Origin: Paracoccaceae bacterium
GTDB taxonomy: Bacteria; Pseudomonadota; Alphaproteobacteria; Rhodobacterales; Rhodobacteraceae
Length of the DNA: 5,689 nt
Direction: 5' to 3'
NCBI GenBank assembly: GCA_007120685.1
Contig: SKNG01000465.1
Span: forward strand, 1-5,689
A program made the position numbers and the translations under genes. Below are positions 1-5,618 of this stretch, piece after piece. How positions within the stretch are numbered: position 1 is the stretch's first letter; each line of letters begins with the position of its first letter. The notes under the pieces are model-generated. The model worked only from the letters and a program-made list of their open reading frames with translations. It was not told the origin of the DNA and did not search any database.

Positions 1-737
1 AGAAGGGATCGACCAGCTGGCTGCATTCGGTGCTCAACCGCCACCCCGACACCCATGCCTTTCCCAACAGCCGGCCCGTCACCTCGACCAACAAGGAGGC
101 GCATTTCTGGGACTGGAACCACGACCGGGGGGTGGAGTGGTATCGCACCCTGATGACGCCGAAGGAGCCGCACAAGAAATCGATGGATTTCACCCCCGAA
201 TACGCCTTCCTGCCGGATCGTCATATCGCCGAATGCAAGCGGCTGAGCCCGCAGGCGCGGGTGATCTACATCCTGCGCGACCCGCTGGCGCGCGCGGTCT
301 CGGCACTGCGCATGCATCTGCTATGGCGTTTCGGCAAGGACCATGACCAGCCGCTGCGGCTGGACGATCTGTTCTTCGAACTGGTGAAGAAGGCGCGGCT
401 GGACCAGCACGGCGGCTTTGCGCGCAACCATGCGGCCTGGCGGCGGCATTATGACGACATCCTGCTACTGAACTACGAGGATTTCCACAACGACCGGGCG
501 GGCAGCGTGGCGCGGGTCTTTGCCCATACCGGCCTCGACACCGCCCGCATGTCCGACGAGGACCGGGCGAAACTGGACGATATCATGGGCAAGCGGGTCT
601 GGGAGAGCGAGAAATTCCCCATCGAGCGTGACGCGCTGATGTTCCTGCACGGCTATACATGGCGCACGCGGCAAGCGGTGGAAAAGGCCTTCGGGATGAC
701 GTTTTCCGAAGGGCTGGAACTGCTCGACGGCGGCTGA
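1..737 (+). CDS. PAPS-dependent sulfotransferase, heparan-sulfotransferase-like (5' partial)
   Basis: The enzyme probably transfers sulfate from PAPS to a hydroxyl or amino group of a carbohydrate. The frame is open to the left edge. A GTG at 30 could be taken as a start, but the codons before it (from 3) read KGSTSWLHSVLNRHPD, the 5'-phosphosulfate-binding P-loop of the family (Lys at 3-5). The true start is therefore upstream and only a short N-terminus is missing. Next comes KEAHFWDW..RGVEWYRTLM, matching the KEpHFFD..rGl.WY block of 3-O-sulfotransferase-like proteins, then KSMDFTPEY. The 3'-phosphate-binding motif is RDPLARAVS, with Arg at 276 and Ser at 300 spaced eight residues apart as in the family. 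No signal peptide can be judged. The gene stops 20 bp before the glycosyltransferase gene, suggesting one operon. The acceptor glycan is unknown. The family assignment is firm, the polysaccharide role is inferred from the neighbour. Confidence 0.85.
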   Translation, partial: KGSTSWLHSVLNRHPDTHAFPNSRPVTSTNKEAHFWDWNHDRGVEWYRTLMTPKEPHKKSMDFTPEYAFLPDRHIAECKRLSPQARVIYILRDPLARAVSALRMHLLWRFGKDHDQPLRLDDLFFELVKKARLDQHGGFARNHAAWRRHYDDILLLNYEDFHNDRAGSVARVFAHTGLDTARMSDEDRAKLDDIMGKRVWESEKFPIERDALMFLHGYTWRTRQAVEKAFGMTFSEGLELLDGG

Positions 738-757
738 GCGATGGGGCGCGCGGCGGC

Positions 758-3109
758 ATGAGCGGCGACTGGACGGAAACGCCGGACACGCCGCAGGCAC
801 TGGCCCGCGCGCTGTGGGACGGGCCGCTGGCGGAACCCGGGGCACCGGGGGACGCGTTGGCCGGGCGCATTGGTTCGGGGCTGGGCTATGATCCGGCGCT
901 GGCGATGCTGCGCGCGCTGCATGGCCCCGCCCTGCCCTGTGGCGGGGCACTCGCGGCGGCGGAGGCGCGCTGGCCCGGTTCCATCGACATTGCGCTGATC
1001 GCTGCCGAGGGCGCGCCGGACATGGATGCGGCCACCCGTGCGCAGGCCCGCAGCCGCCTTGCCGCGCTGGTGCAAGAAACCGGCCGGCGGGCCGAGGCGC
1101 AGGCCCGGCTGCTGTGGCGGACGGGTGAGTTTCGCGCCGCGCGCGCCCTGCTCGCCGGCCCGGCAAAGGCGCTGGGCGATGCCGCGCTGCTGGCCCGGTT
1201 GGACCTGGCATTGCAGGCCGGCGACTGGGAGGGGGCCGCGGCCGATCTGGCCGCGCTCGCCCCGCGTCTGGCCCCCGGTCATCACCGCGCCCTGTCGCTG
1301 CGCCTGCTGTGGCTGCGCGAAGGCGCGGCGGCGCTGGTCTGTGCGCAGGGCAAGGCCTTTCGTAGCAGTGGCACCGCAACGCCAGATGCCGCCCGCACCC
1401 CGGGCCTGTGGCGCATGCTGTTGCGGTTGCATCTAGCCGGGCAGGACATTCCCCGCGCCGAAAAGGCGCTGGCCCGGCTTTCGGCCCTCACCGGCGCCGA
1501 CCATCCGCAAACCCGCGCGGCATCGGTGGCGCTGGCGCTGGAACGCGACGACGGTGCCACCGCAACCCGCCTGCTGGCGCAGGAAGACGCGCAGGAAGCC
1601 CCCTGGCTATGGCCCCCGCGCCGCCACATGCAGACCCTGCGCGCGGGCCTGCTGCTGGCCCGGGATCTGGCCGAGCCCCAGCCGCATCTGGCCGCGCTCG
1701 CCGCCCATGCCCGCGCCGTCCGGCGGCTGCATGCCCGCCATGCCGGGCTGGCGGCGCTGGACTGGACCTGCCGTCTGGCCGCCGGTGACTGGGAGGGGCT
1801 CGCCGCCGAACTGACAGCACTTGAGAGGTGCGTCGAGCCTTTGCCAGCCCAGGCCACCGTTCCCGCCGCCCTCACCCTCGGGCGGCTGGGCCTGCCGGAT
1901 GCGGGGCTGCACCTGCTCGATGCCAACGCCCCGCCCACCGATGCGCCGCCCGACCTGACCGCCCGCCACCATTTCGCCCGCGCCCGGCTGCGGCGCGAGG
2001 CCGGGCTGCCTGCCAACTCCGTGCCCCAGCCTTACCCCATTCCCCCGCCCGCATCGCTTTCAGCCAGCCGCGCCGCCGATCTGGCGCTGGAACAGGCCAC
2101 CCGGGCGCTGGACACCGGCGATACGGCCACCGCCCGCAACCTGCTTGCTTCCCACCTGCACCGCTTCCCCCGCCGGCCCGCGCTCTGGCTCGCCCAGGCC
2201 CGCGCCGCCTTCCTGCGGGGCGATTTCGACGGTGCCGGCCGCGCCCTGCACCGCTTCCGCCTGCTGAAGACGGCCCAGCGCGGCACACCCCCGGACCAAG
2301 ACCTGCGCGACATGATCACCGAAGACGCCCAACACGCCGCCCGGGCGCTGCCTGCGGGCGCGCTGGCCGGGCCGGCCGGACGGGTGATCGCACAGCTTGG
2401 CCCCGCGCCCCTAAGCGCCTCGGCCGGCCTTGCCGCCTGCCTTCTGGCCCGCGCCCAGACCGAGGGCGCCCTGCCCTTCCGGCCCGTGACGGGCGCCATC
2501 CCCCCCCGGCTGATCCATTACTGGGAAGGCCCCGAAAGCCCGCCCGTGACCCGCAATCTGGCCGCCTGGGCCGCGCAACACCCGGGCATGGCGCAACAGG
2601 TCTTCGACCCGGAAACAGGGCAGGACTGGCTGGCCCGCCACGATCCGGCTATCGCCCGACTGTTCGCCGCCCTTGCCCAGCCCGCCGCCCGTGCCGACCT
2701 CCTCCGCCTGGCCATCCTCGCCCGCGAGGGCGGCATCTGGGCCGACACCGATGAATACCCCCGCGCGAGCGTCACCGGCTGGCTGGAAGGCGCCAGCGCG
2801 GTCTTCGTGCGCGAGCCGGGCTTCGGCACCGTGGCCAACAACTTCATCGCCGCCGCCCCGAGGCTGGCCGTGCTGGCACAGGCGCGCGCGCTGGCCCTAA
2901 ATGCCATCGCCGCCCGGCTGGACGCGGGCGAGACCCCCTACCCCTGGCGCGACAGCGGGCCGGCGGTGATGACACGGGCCGTCGCCGCAGCCCTCTTCAG
3001 CCAAGGGGGGGCACCCGGGCTGCGCCTGCTGACCCCGCAGGACTATGCAGGCACGGTTGCCACCAACCTGCCGCTGCCGCATAAACGAAGCGCGCTGCAC
3101 TGGCGCTGA
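758..3109 (+). CDS. TPR-like solenoid protein with C-terminal DXD glycosyltransferase domain
   Basis: Predicted product of 783 residues. Residues 1 to about 560 are Ala/Leu/Arg-rich helical hairpins resembling tetratricopeptide repeats; the clearest pair is residues 441-504 (ALDTGDTATARNLL, then RGDFDGAGRALHRF). The segment AGDWEGAAADLAAL near residue 154 recurs as AGDWEGLAAELTAL near 342. From about I581 a Gly_transf_sug (PF04488-type) domain begins with IPPRLIHYWEG. It continues with ARADLLRLAILAREGGIWADTDEYP, where D663 and D665 form the DXD metal/nucleotide-sugar site. The end resembles the usual His-Trp tail of the family (ALHWR). No signal peptide or membrane helix is visible, so it is probably cytoplasmic. 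I chose the ATG at 758, 20 bp after the sulfotransferase stop. An in-frame ATG at 659 would overlap that gene by 79 bp. The ribosome site is weak (GGGG at 743-746). Likely role: adding sugars to a polysaccharide or protein acceptor, with the solenoid as a partner-binding scaffold. Donor and acceptor are unknown. Confidence 0.85.
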   Translation: MSGDWTETPDTPQALARALWDGPLAEPGAPGDALAGRIGSGLGYDPALAMLRALHGPALPCGGALAAAEARWPGSIDIALIAAEGAPDMDAATRAQARSRLAALVQETGRRAEAQARLLWRTGEFRAARALLAGPAKALGDAALLARLDLALQAGDWEGAAADLAALAPRLAPGHHRALSLRLLWLREGAAALVCAQGKAFRSSGTATPDAARTPGLWRMLLRLHLAGQDIPRAEKALARLSALTGADHPQTRAASVALALERDDGATATRLLAQEDAQEAPWLWPPRRHMQTLRAGLLLARDLAEPQPHLAALAAHARAVRRLHARHAGLAALDWTCRLAAGDWEGLAAELTALERCVEPLPAQATVPAALTLGRLGLPDAGLHLLDANAPPTDAPPDLTARHHFARARLRREAGLPANSVPQPYPIPPPASLSASRAADLALEQATRALDTGDTATARNLLASHLHRFPRRPALWLAQARAAFLRGDFDGAGRALHRFRLLKTAQRGTPPDQDLRDMITEDAQHAARALPAGALAGPAGRVIAQLGPAPLSASAGLAACLLARAQTEGALPFRPVTGAIPPRLIHYWEGPESPPVTRNLAAWAAQHPGMAQQVFDPETGQDWLARHDPAIARLFAALAQPAARADLLRLAILAREGGIWADTDEYPRASVTGWLEGASAVFVREPGFGTVANNFIAAAPRLAVLAQARALALNAIAARLDAGETPYPWRDSGPAVMTRAVAAALFSQGGAPGLRLLTPQDYAGTVATNLPLPHKRSALHWR

Positions 3110-3113
3110 GAAC

Positions 3114-3123
3114 AAGGAAAGGG
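3114..3123 (+). promoter_or_regulatory. Shine-Dalgarno site of the GNAT gene
   Basis: The purine run AAGGAAAGGG ends seven bases before the ATG at 3131. It is the best ribosome binding site in the window and supports that start. It lies in the 21-bp gap after the glycosyltransferase stop, so translation of the GNAT gene can start independently within a shared transcript. Confidence 0.7.
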
Positions 3124-3130
3124 CCGCGCC

Positions 3131-3577
3131 ATGACCGAGGTTCACATCCGCCCCCTCGCCCCGCAGGACAGCGCCGCCTGGCGCCGGCTCTGGGCGGGAT
3201 ATCTGCGCTTCTACCGCGCCGAGGTGCCGCAGGCGGCGACCGATGCCACCTTCGAGCGCCTTCTGGACCCGGACAGCGACATGGCCTGTCTGGTGGCCGA
3301 ACAGGACGGGCAGGTGATCGGCATCTGCAACTATCTCTTTCACGCCACCACCTGGAGCACGCAGCCCTTCTGCTATCTCAACGACCTCTTTGTCGACCCG
3401 GACGCGCGCGGCTCCGGCGCGGCGCGGGCGCTGATCCTGGCCTGCGAAGACGCCGCCAAGGCGGCCGGCGCGGCGCGGCTTTACTGGACAACGCAGGAAT
3501 ACAACGGCCCGGCACGCTCGCTCTACGATACGATCGTGCCGCGCTCTTCCTTCATCGTCTACCGCAAGGCGCTGTAG
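3131..3577 (+). CDS. GNAT-family N-acetyltransferase
   Basis: A 148-residue protein of normal length for a single-domain GNAT, which transfers acetyl from acetyl-CoA to an amine. The N-terminus (IRPLAPQDSAAWRRLW) is the typical first strand and helix. Strand 4 and motif A read LNDLFVDPDARGSGAARALI (residues 83-102). R93-G94-S95-G96-A97-A98 is the pyrophosphate-binding loop (Q/R-x-x-G-x-G/A), and L83-N84-D85-L86-F87-V88 is the beta-bulge strand. Motif B is represented by YWTTQEYNGPARSLYD (118-133), with N125 and Y132 in the usual positions. The overall pattern resembles the yeast Hpa2/Hpa3-like branch seen in many bacteria, acting on small amines or protein N-termini. The substrate cannot be read from sequence. 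The gene follows the glycosyltransferase by 21 bp and is probably co-transcribed, but this is no proof of a role in glycan synthesis. Confidence 0.9.
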   Translation: MTEVHIRPLAPQDSAAWRRLWAGYLRFYRAEVPQAATDATFERLLDPDSDMACLVAEQDGQVIGICNYLFHATTWSTQPFCYLNDLFVDPDARGSGAARALILACEDAAKAAGAARLYWTTQEYNGPARSLYDTIVPRSSFIVYRKAL

Positions 3578-3598
3578 GGCGGTCAGCGCCCGGCCGCC
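3577..3598 (+). terminator. Possible weak hairpin terminator after the GNAT gene
   Basis: Two mutually exclusive stems overlap here. GGGCG (3577-3581) can pair with CGCCC (3587-3591) around a 5-base loop. Alternatively GGCGGTC (3578-3584) can pair with GGCCGCC (3592-3598), using one G-U pair. No T-run follows, and GC-rich DNA makes such stems easily by chance. It may stop or slow transcription between the GNAT and thioesterase genes; confidence is low. Confidence 0.25.
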
Positions 3599-3658
3599 AT
3601 CCGACGCAACGACCGCGCCCGCCGCCCCACTTGACGGCCTACCGAGAAGCGAACCGCC

Positions 3659-4150
3659 ATGTCCCAGCCGCATATCGCCCAGAGCCTCGCGCAGATGACC
3701 CCGCCAGAGACCATCACCGCCATGAACGGGCTTGACTACCTGCGCGCGATGATCCGCGGCGACTGCGCCGGCCCGCCCATCGCCGGGGCGATGGGGTTCT
3801 CCCTGATCGAGGCCGAGGAAGGCCGCGCGGTATTCCGCGGCGCGCCGGCTTTCGCACATCTGAACCCGATGAGCACGGTGCACGGCGGCTGGTACGGCAC
3901 CATCCTGGACAGCGCGATGGGCTGCGCGGTGGCCAGCGTCCTGCCCGCCGGGCGGGGGTATACGACGCTGGAATACAAGGTGAACCTGATCCGCGCCCTG
4001 CCTGTCGGCGTGGTGGTCGACTGCACCGGGCGGCTGCAGCACGCGGGCCGCTCGACAGCCGTGGCCGAGGGCGAGATCAGGGGGGTAGAGGACGGCCGGC
4101 TCTATGCCAGCGGCACCACCACCTGCATCCTGTTCGGCGGGCAGACCTGA
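3659..4150 (+). CDS. PaaI-family hotdog-fold acyl-CoA thioesterase
   Basis: A 163-residue protein predicted to hydrolyse acyl- or aryl-CoA thioesters in the cytoplasm. The 4HBT/PaaI core begins near residue 39 (PPIAGAMGFSLIEAEEGRAV). The signature is HLNPMSTVHGGWYGTILDSA, with N69, H75-G76-G77 on the hotdog helix and D84 nine residues after the His. This matches the spacing of the HGG and catalytic Asp in E. coli PaaI. The strands YTTLEYKVNLIRALP and GRLQHAGRSTAVAEGEI complete the fold, and GTTTCILF is the last strand. The ATG at 3659 has a modest purine stretch (GAGAAG, 3644-3649). A second in-frame ATG at 3722 would also keep the whole domain, so the start is not certain. No other phenylacetate pathway genes are nearby, so a paa role is not implied; a general housekeeping or detoxifying thioesterase is as likely. 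Confidence 0.9.
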   Translation: MSQPHIAQSLAQMTPPETITAMNGLDYLRAMIRGDCAGPPIAGAMGFSLIEAEEGRAVFRGAPAFAHLNPMSTVHGGWYGTILDSAMGCAVASVLPAGRGYTTLEYKVNLIRALPVGVVVDCTGRLQHAGRSTAVAEGEIRGVEDGRLYASGTTTCILFGGQT

Positions 4151-4152
4151 TC

Positions 4153-4185
4153 GCCGGCCCGGCGGCAGCCGATGTCCGGGCTGGC
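4153..4185 (+). terminator. Hairpin after the thioesterase gene, probable terminator
   Basis: GCCGGCCCGG (4153-4162) pairs with CCGGGCTGGC (4176-4185) over ten positions with a single G-U pair. The 13-base loop itself contains CGG/CCG. The stem starts three bases after the thioesterase stop codon, the usual place for a terminator. There is no T-run after it, so it would be a non-canonical or Rho-assisted terminator, or an mRNA 3'-end stabiliser. Confidence 0.45.
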
Positions 4186-4220
4186 AGCAGGACGATACAA
4201 AGTCACCGCTTTTCGCCCGT

Positions 4221-4246
4221 GGAAAACAAGTCATCCGAACCGATGG
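4221..4246. repeat. Imperfect direct repeat, left copy (upstream of the hydrolase promoter)
   Basis: This 26-base segment matches 5586-5610 at 19 positions with one gap, ending in an identical 9-base block AACCGATGG (4238-4246). It lies just before the -35 element. AACCG is followed after six bases by CGATT, a degenerate inverted partner, so it could be an imperfect operator. Chance similarity is not excluded. Confidence 0.3.
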
Positions 4247-4251
4247 AGCGA

Positions 4252-4279
4252 TTGCCAGAGCGACTGCCGGAAGTATAAT
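4252..4279 (+). promoter_or_regulatory. Sigma-70-type promoter of the hydrolase gene, probably giving a leaderless mRNA
   Basis: The -35 element TTGCCA (4252-4257, five of six consensus bases) and the -10 element TATAAT (4274-4279, perfect) are separated by 16 bp. The expected transcription start is about seven bases after the -10, at 4286-4288. This coincides with the A of the hydrolase ATG at 4287. No convincing Shine-Dalgarno site precedes that ATG; GGAAG at 4269-4273 is 13 bases away and would lie upstream of the transcript start. Confidence 0.65.
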
Positions 4280-4286
4280 CGGCCCC

Positions 4287-5462
4287 ATGAAGCGCATGGC
4301 GCAGATCGTTCTGGCACTGCTCGGTAGTGTCGCCAGCACGGGGGTGATCCTGGCGGTCATCGGCGCCTTCGCCGACCCAACCAGCAGCCTCTTTGCCGTC
4401 GTTGCTTCGATGGTCTGGACCACCTTCGGTCCGTTCATGTTTCTGGCCACGCTCGCGGCGTGTCTTCTGGGCATCGGGGTACGCTTGGCCGGCATGCGCT
4501 CTCTCGGTGGCCTGACCATTGCGCTCTCCGTCCTCGGCTTGATCGGCGCGGGTTTCATCCTTACCCGGGTTTGGCTGGCGGGTGTTTCAGCAGGTGGCGA
4601 GATCAACCTGCGTGCAGCCTTCAAGCTGGGATCGATGGCAGAACCGGCGCCCGATATCGTCGAGACGGTTCAGGTCATCGACGGTACGGAATTGCGCGCG
4701 GCAATCTATCTGCCGCCGACAGGCTCGGCCCCCGCTCCGGTCATTGTCTACATCCACGGCGGAGGTTTCATGACCGGCACCTACACCGAGACCGCCGCAG
4801 ACCTCAGGTGGTTCGCCGATCAGGGATGGCTGGTGATCAGCGTCGAGTATCGCCTGTTCGCGCCGGAAGATCCGACCTGGGACCAAGCGCCGGATGACGT
4901 CAGATGCGCGCTCGCATGGACCTTTGAAAACGCGGCAAGGTTCGGGGGCGATCCCACGCGACTCGCCCTGCTTGGTGACTCTGCAGGCGGCAATCTGGCG
5001 ATCAACGAAGGCTTCGCGGCGGCTGCAGGCGGCGTGAACTCACCCTGCGGGGAGTCGATACCGGCCCCGGTGGCCATTGCCGTTCAGTACCCTGCAGTAA
5101 ACCCACGGAGCATTTTTGAGGATGGTTTCCCGATCCCGGGTTTCGAACCTCGAATGCTGGTCTCGGGCTATATCGGAGGCGGTCCCGATCAGTATCCCGA
5201 TCGCCTTGCGGCGGTCTCCTCTGCCTCCTTTCTGACCCCGGAAGCGCCCCCGACCCAGATCATCCTTCCCGAGAAGGACAGCCTGGTGGTCGCTTCTGGC
5301 ACGCTGGCCTTCGTTCAGCAGGCCGAAGTGGCAGGGGTCGATATCGAATTGGTGCGGATCCCCTTCGCAAACCACGTTTTCAATCAGATCGCCGCAAATT
5401 CGCTTGGAAACCAGATTGGCCGCACGGTTCGCCTGCGGTTTCTCGAACAGCATGTTCGCTGA
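4287..5462 (+). CDS. Membrane-anchored alpha/beta hydrolase (HSL-type esterase/lipase)
   Basis: A 391-residue protein from the ATG at 4287. The frame stays open back to 4104, but that start overlaps the thioesterase gene and adds no recognisable domain. Residues 7-29, 35-65 and 72-92 are three hydrophobic segments. K2/R3 and R66/R71 would face the cytoplasm by the positive-inside rule, placing the enzyme domain in the periplasm. The domain starts near residue 120. It shows the oxyanion motif HGGGF (157-161), VEYRLFAPEDPTW (the usual Y-R segment), nucleophile elbow GDSAGG (S232), PEKDSLVV (D331) and FANHVF (H363). The triad would be S232-D331-H363. This is the hormone-sensitive-lipase/BD-FAE branch, which hydrolyses carboxyl esters; the substrate is unknown. 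Codon use is visibly less GC-biased than in the four genes to its left (47-63% G+C in sampled rows), which may point to a separate origin. It is probably transcribed alone. Confidence 0.88.
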   Translation: MKRMAQIVLALLGSVASTGVILAVIGAFADPTSSLFAVVASMVWTTFGPFMFLATLAACLLGIGVRLAGMRSLGGLTIALSVLGLIGAGFILTRVWLAGVSAGGEINLRAAFKLGSMAEPAPDIVETVQVIDGTELRAAIYLPPTGSAPAPVIVYIHGGGFMTGTYTETAADLRWFADQGWLVISVEYRLFAPEDPTWDQAPDDVRCALAWTFENAARFGGDPTRLALLGDSAGGNLAINEGFAAAAGGVNSPCGESIPAPVAIAVQYPAVNPRSIFEDGFPIPGFEPRMLVSGYIGGGPDQYPDRLAAVSSASFLTPEAPPTQIILPEKDSLVVASGTLAFVQQAEVAGVDIELVRIPFANHVFNQIAANSLGNQIGRTVRLRFLEQHVR

Positions 5463-5585
5463 GTTGGGGCGGAATAGCTTCACTGACGCCGACTTCCAGG
5501 CAATGACCGTGCGAAAGTCGAAGCACCCATTGCATCGGCATTTGTCAGGCGCCGCGACTTGGTGGCGTGTCCGGTAAAGACCTTC

Positions 5586-5610
5586 GGGAAACACATATCA
5601 AAACCGATGG
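5586..5610. repeat. Imperfect direct repeat, right copy (downstream of the hydrolase gene)
   Basis: This is the counterpart of 4221-4246, sharing GGGAAACA-like and AACCGATGG blocks. The two copies bracket the lower-GC hydrolase gene. No terminal inverted repeats adjoin them, so they do not look like a standard insertion-sequence target duplication. Confidence 0.3.
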
Positions 5611-5618
5611 CATCGGTT
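5602..5618. promoter_or_regulatory. Perfect 17-bp palindrome, operator-like
   Basis: AACCGATG and CATCGGTT form perfect 8-base arms around a central G. An odd-centred palindrome of this size fits a dimeric repressor site; as RNA the one-base loop would make a poor hairpin. The left arm recurs at 4238-4245 ahead of the hydrolase promoter. Any regulated gene on this side would lie beyond the right window edge. Confidence 0.4.

Noticed and set aside
659..757. Upstream ATG at 659 for the glycosyltransferase gene
   Set aside because: It would overlap the sulfotransferase by 79 bp and add 33 residues without similarity to a domain start. The ATG at 758 gives a normal 20-bp gap.
465..1379. 304-codon open frame on the - strand
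   Set aside because: The translation is low-complexity (Pro, Arg, Ala) and antisense to the sulfotransferase and solenoid genes. It contains no recognisable domain.
1828..2754. 308-codon + strand frame inside the glycosyltransferase gene
   Set aside because: Out-of-frame shadow rich in Arg, Pro and Ala. The real frame carries the IHYWEG and DTDEY motifs.
3631..3636. TTGACG as a -35 box before the thioesterase gene
   Set aside because: No acceptable -10 element lies 16-18 bp downstream; that interval ends at the start codon.
4104..4286. Upstream ATG at 4104 for the hydrolase gene
   Set aside because: It lies inside the thioesterase gene, the added 61 residues look non-coding, and the promoter -10 box lies downstream of it.
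2897..4624. 575-codon open frame on the - strand
   Set aside because: It runs antisense to the glycosyltransferase end, the GNAT, the thioesterase and the hydrolase start, all of which carry clear family motifs. Long antisense frames arise routinely in DNA with high GC at third positions.
4238..5610. AACCGATGG pair as a 9-bp transposon target duplication
   Set aside because: No inverted terminal repeats adjoin the copies and the enclosed gene is a hydrolase, not a transposase.
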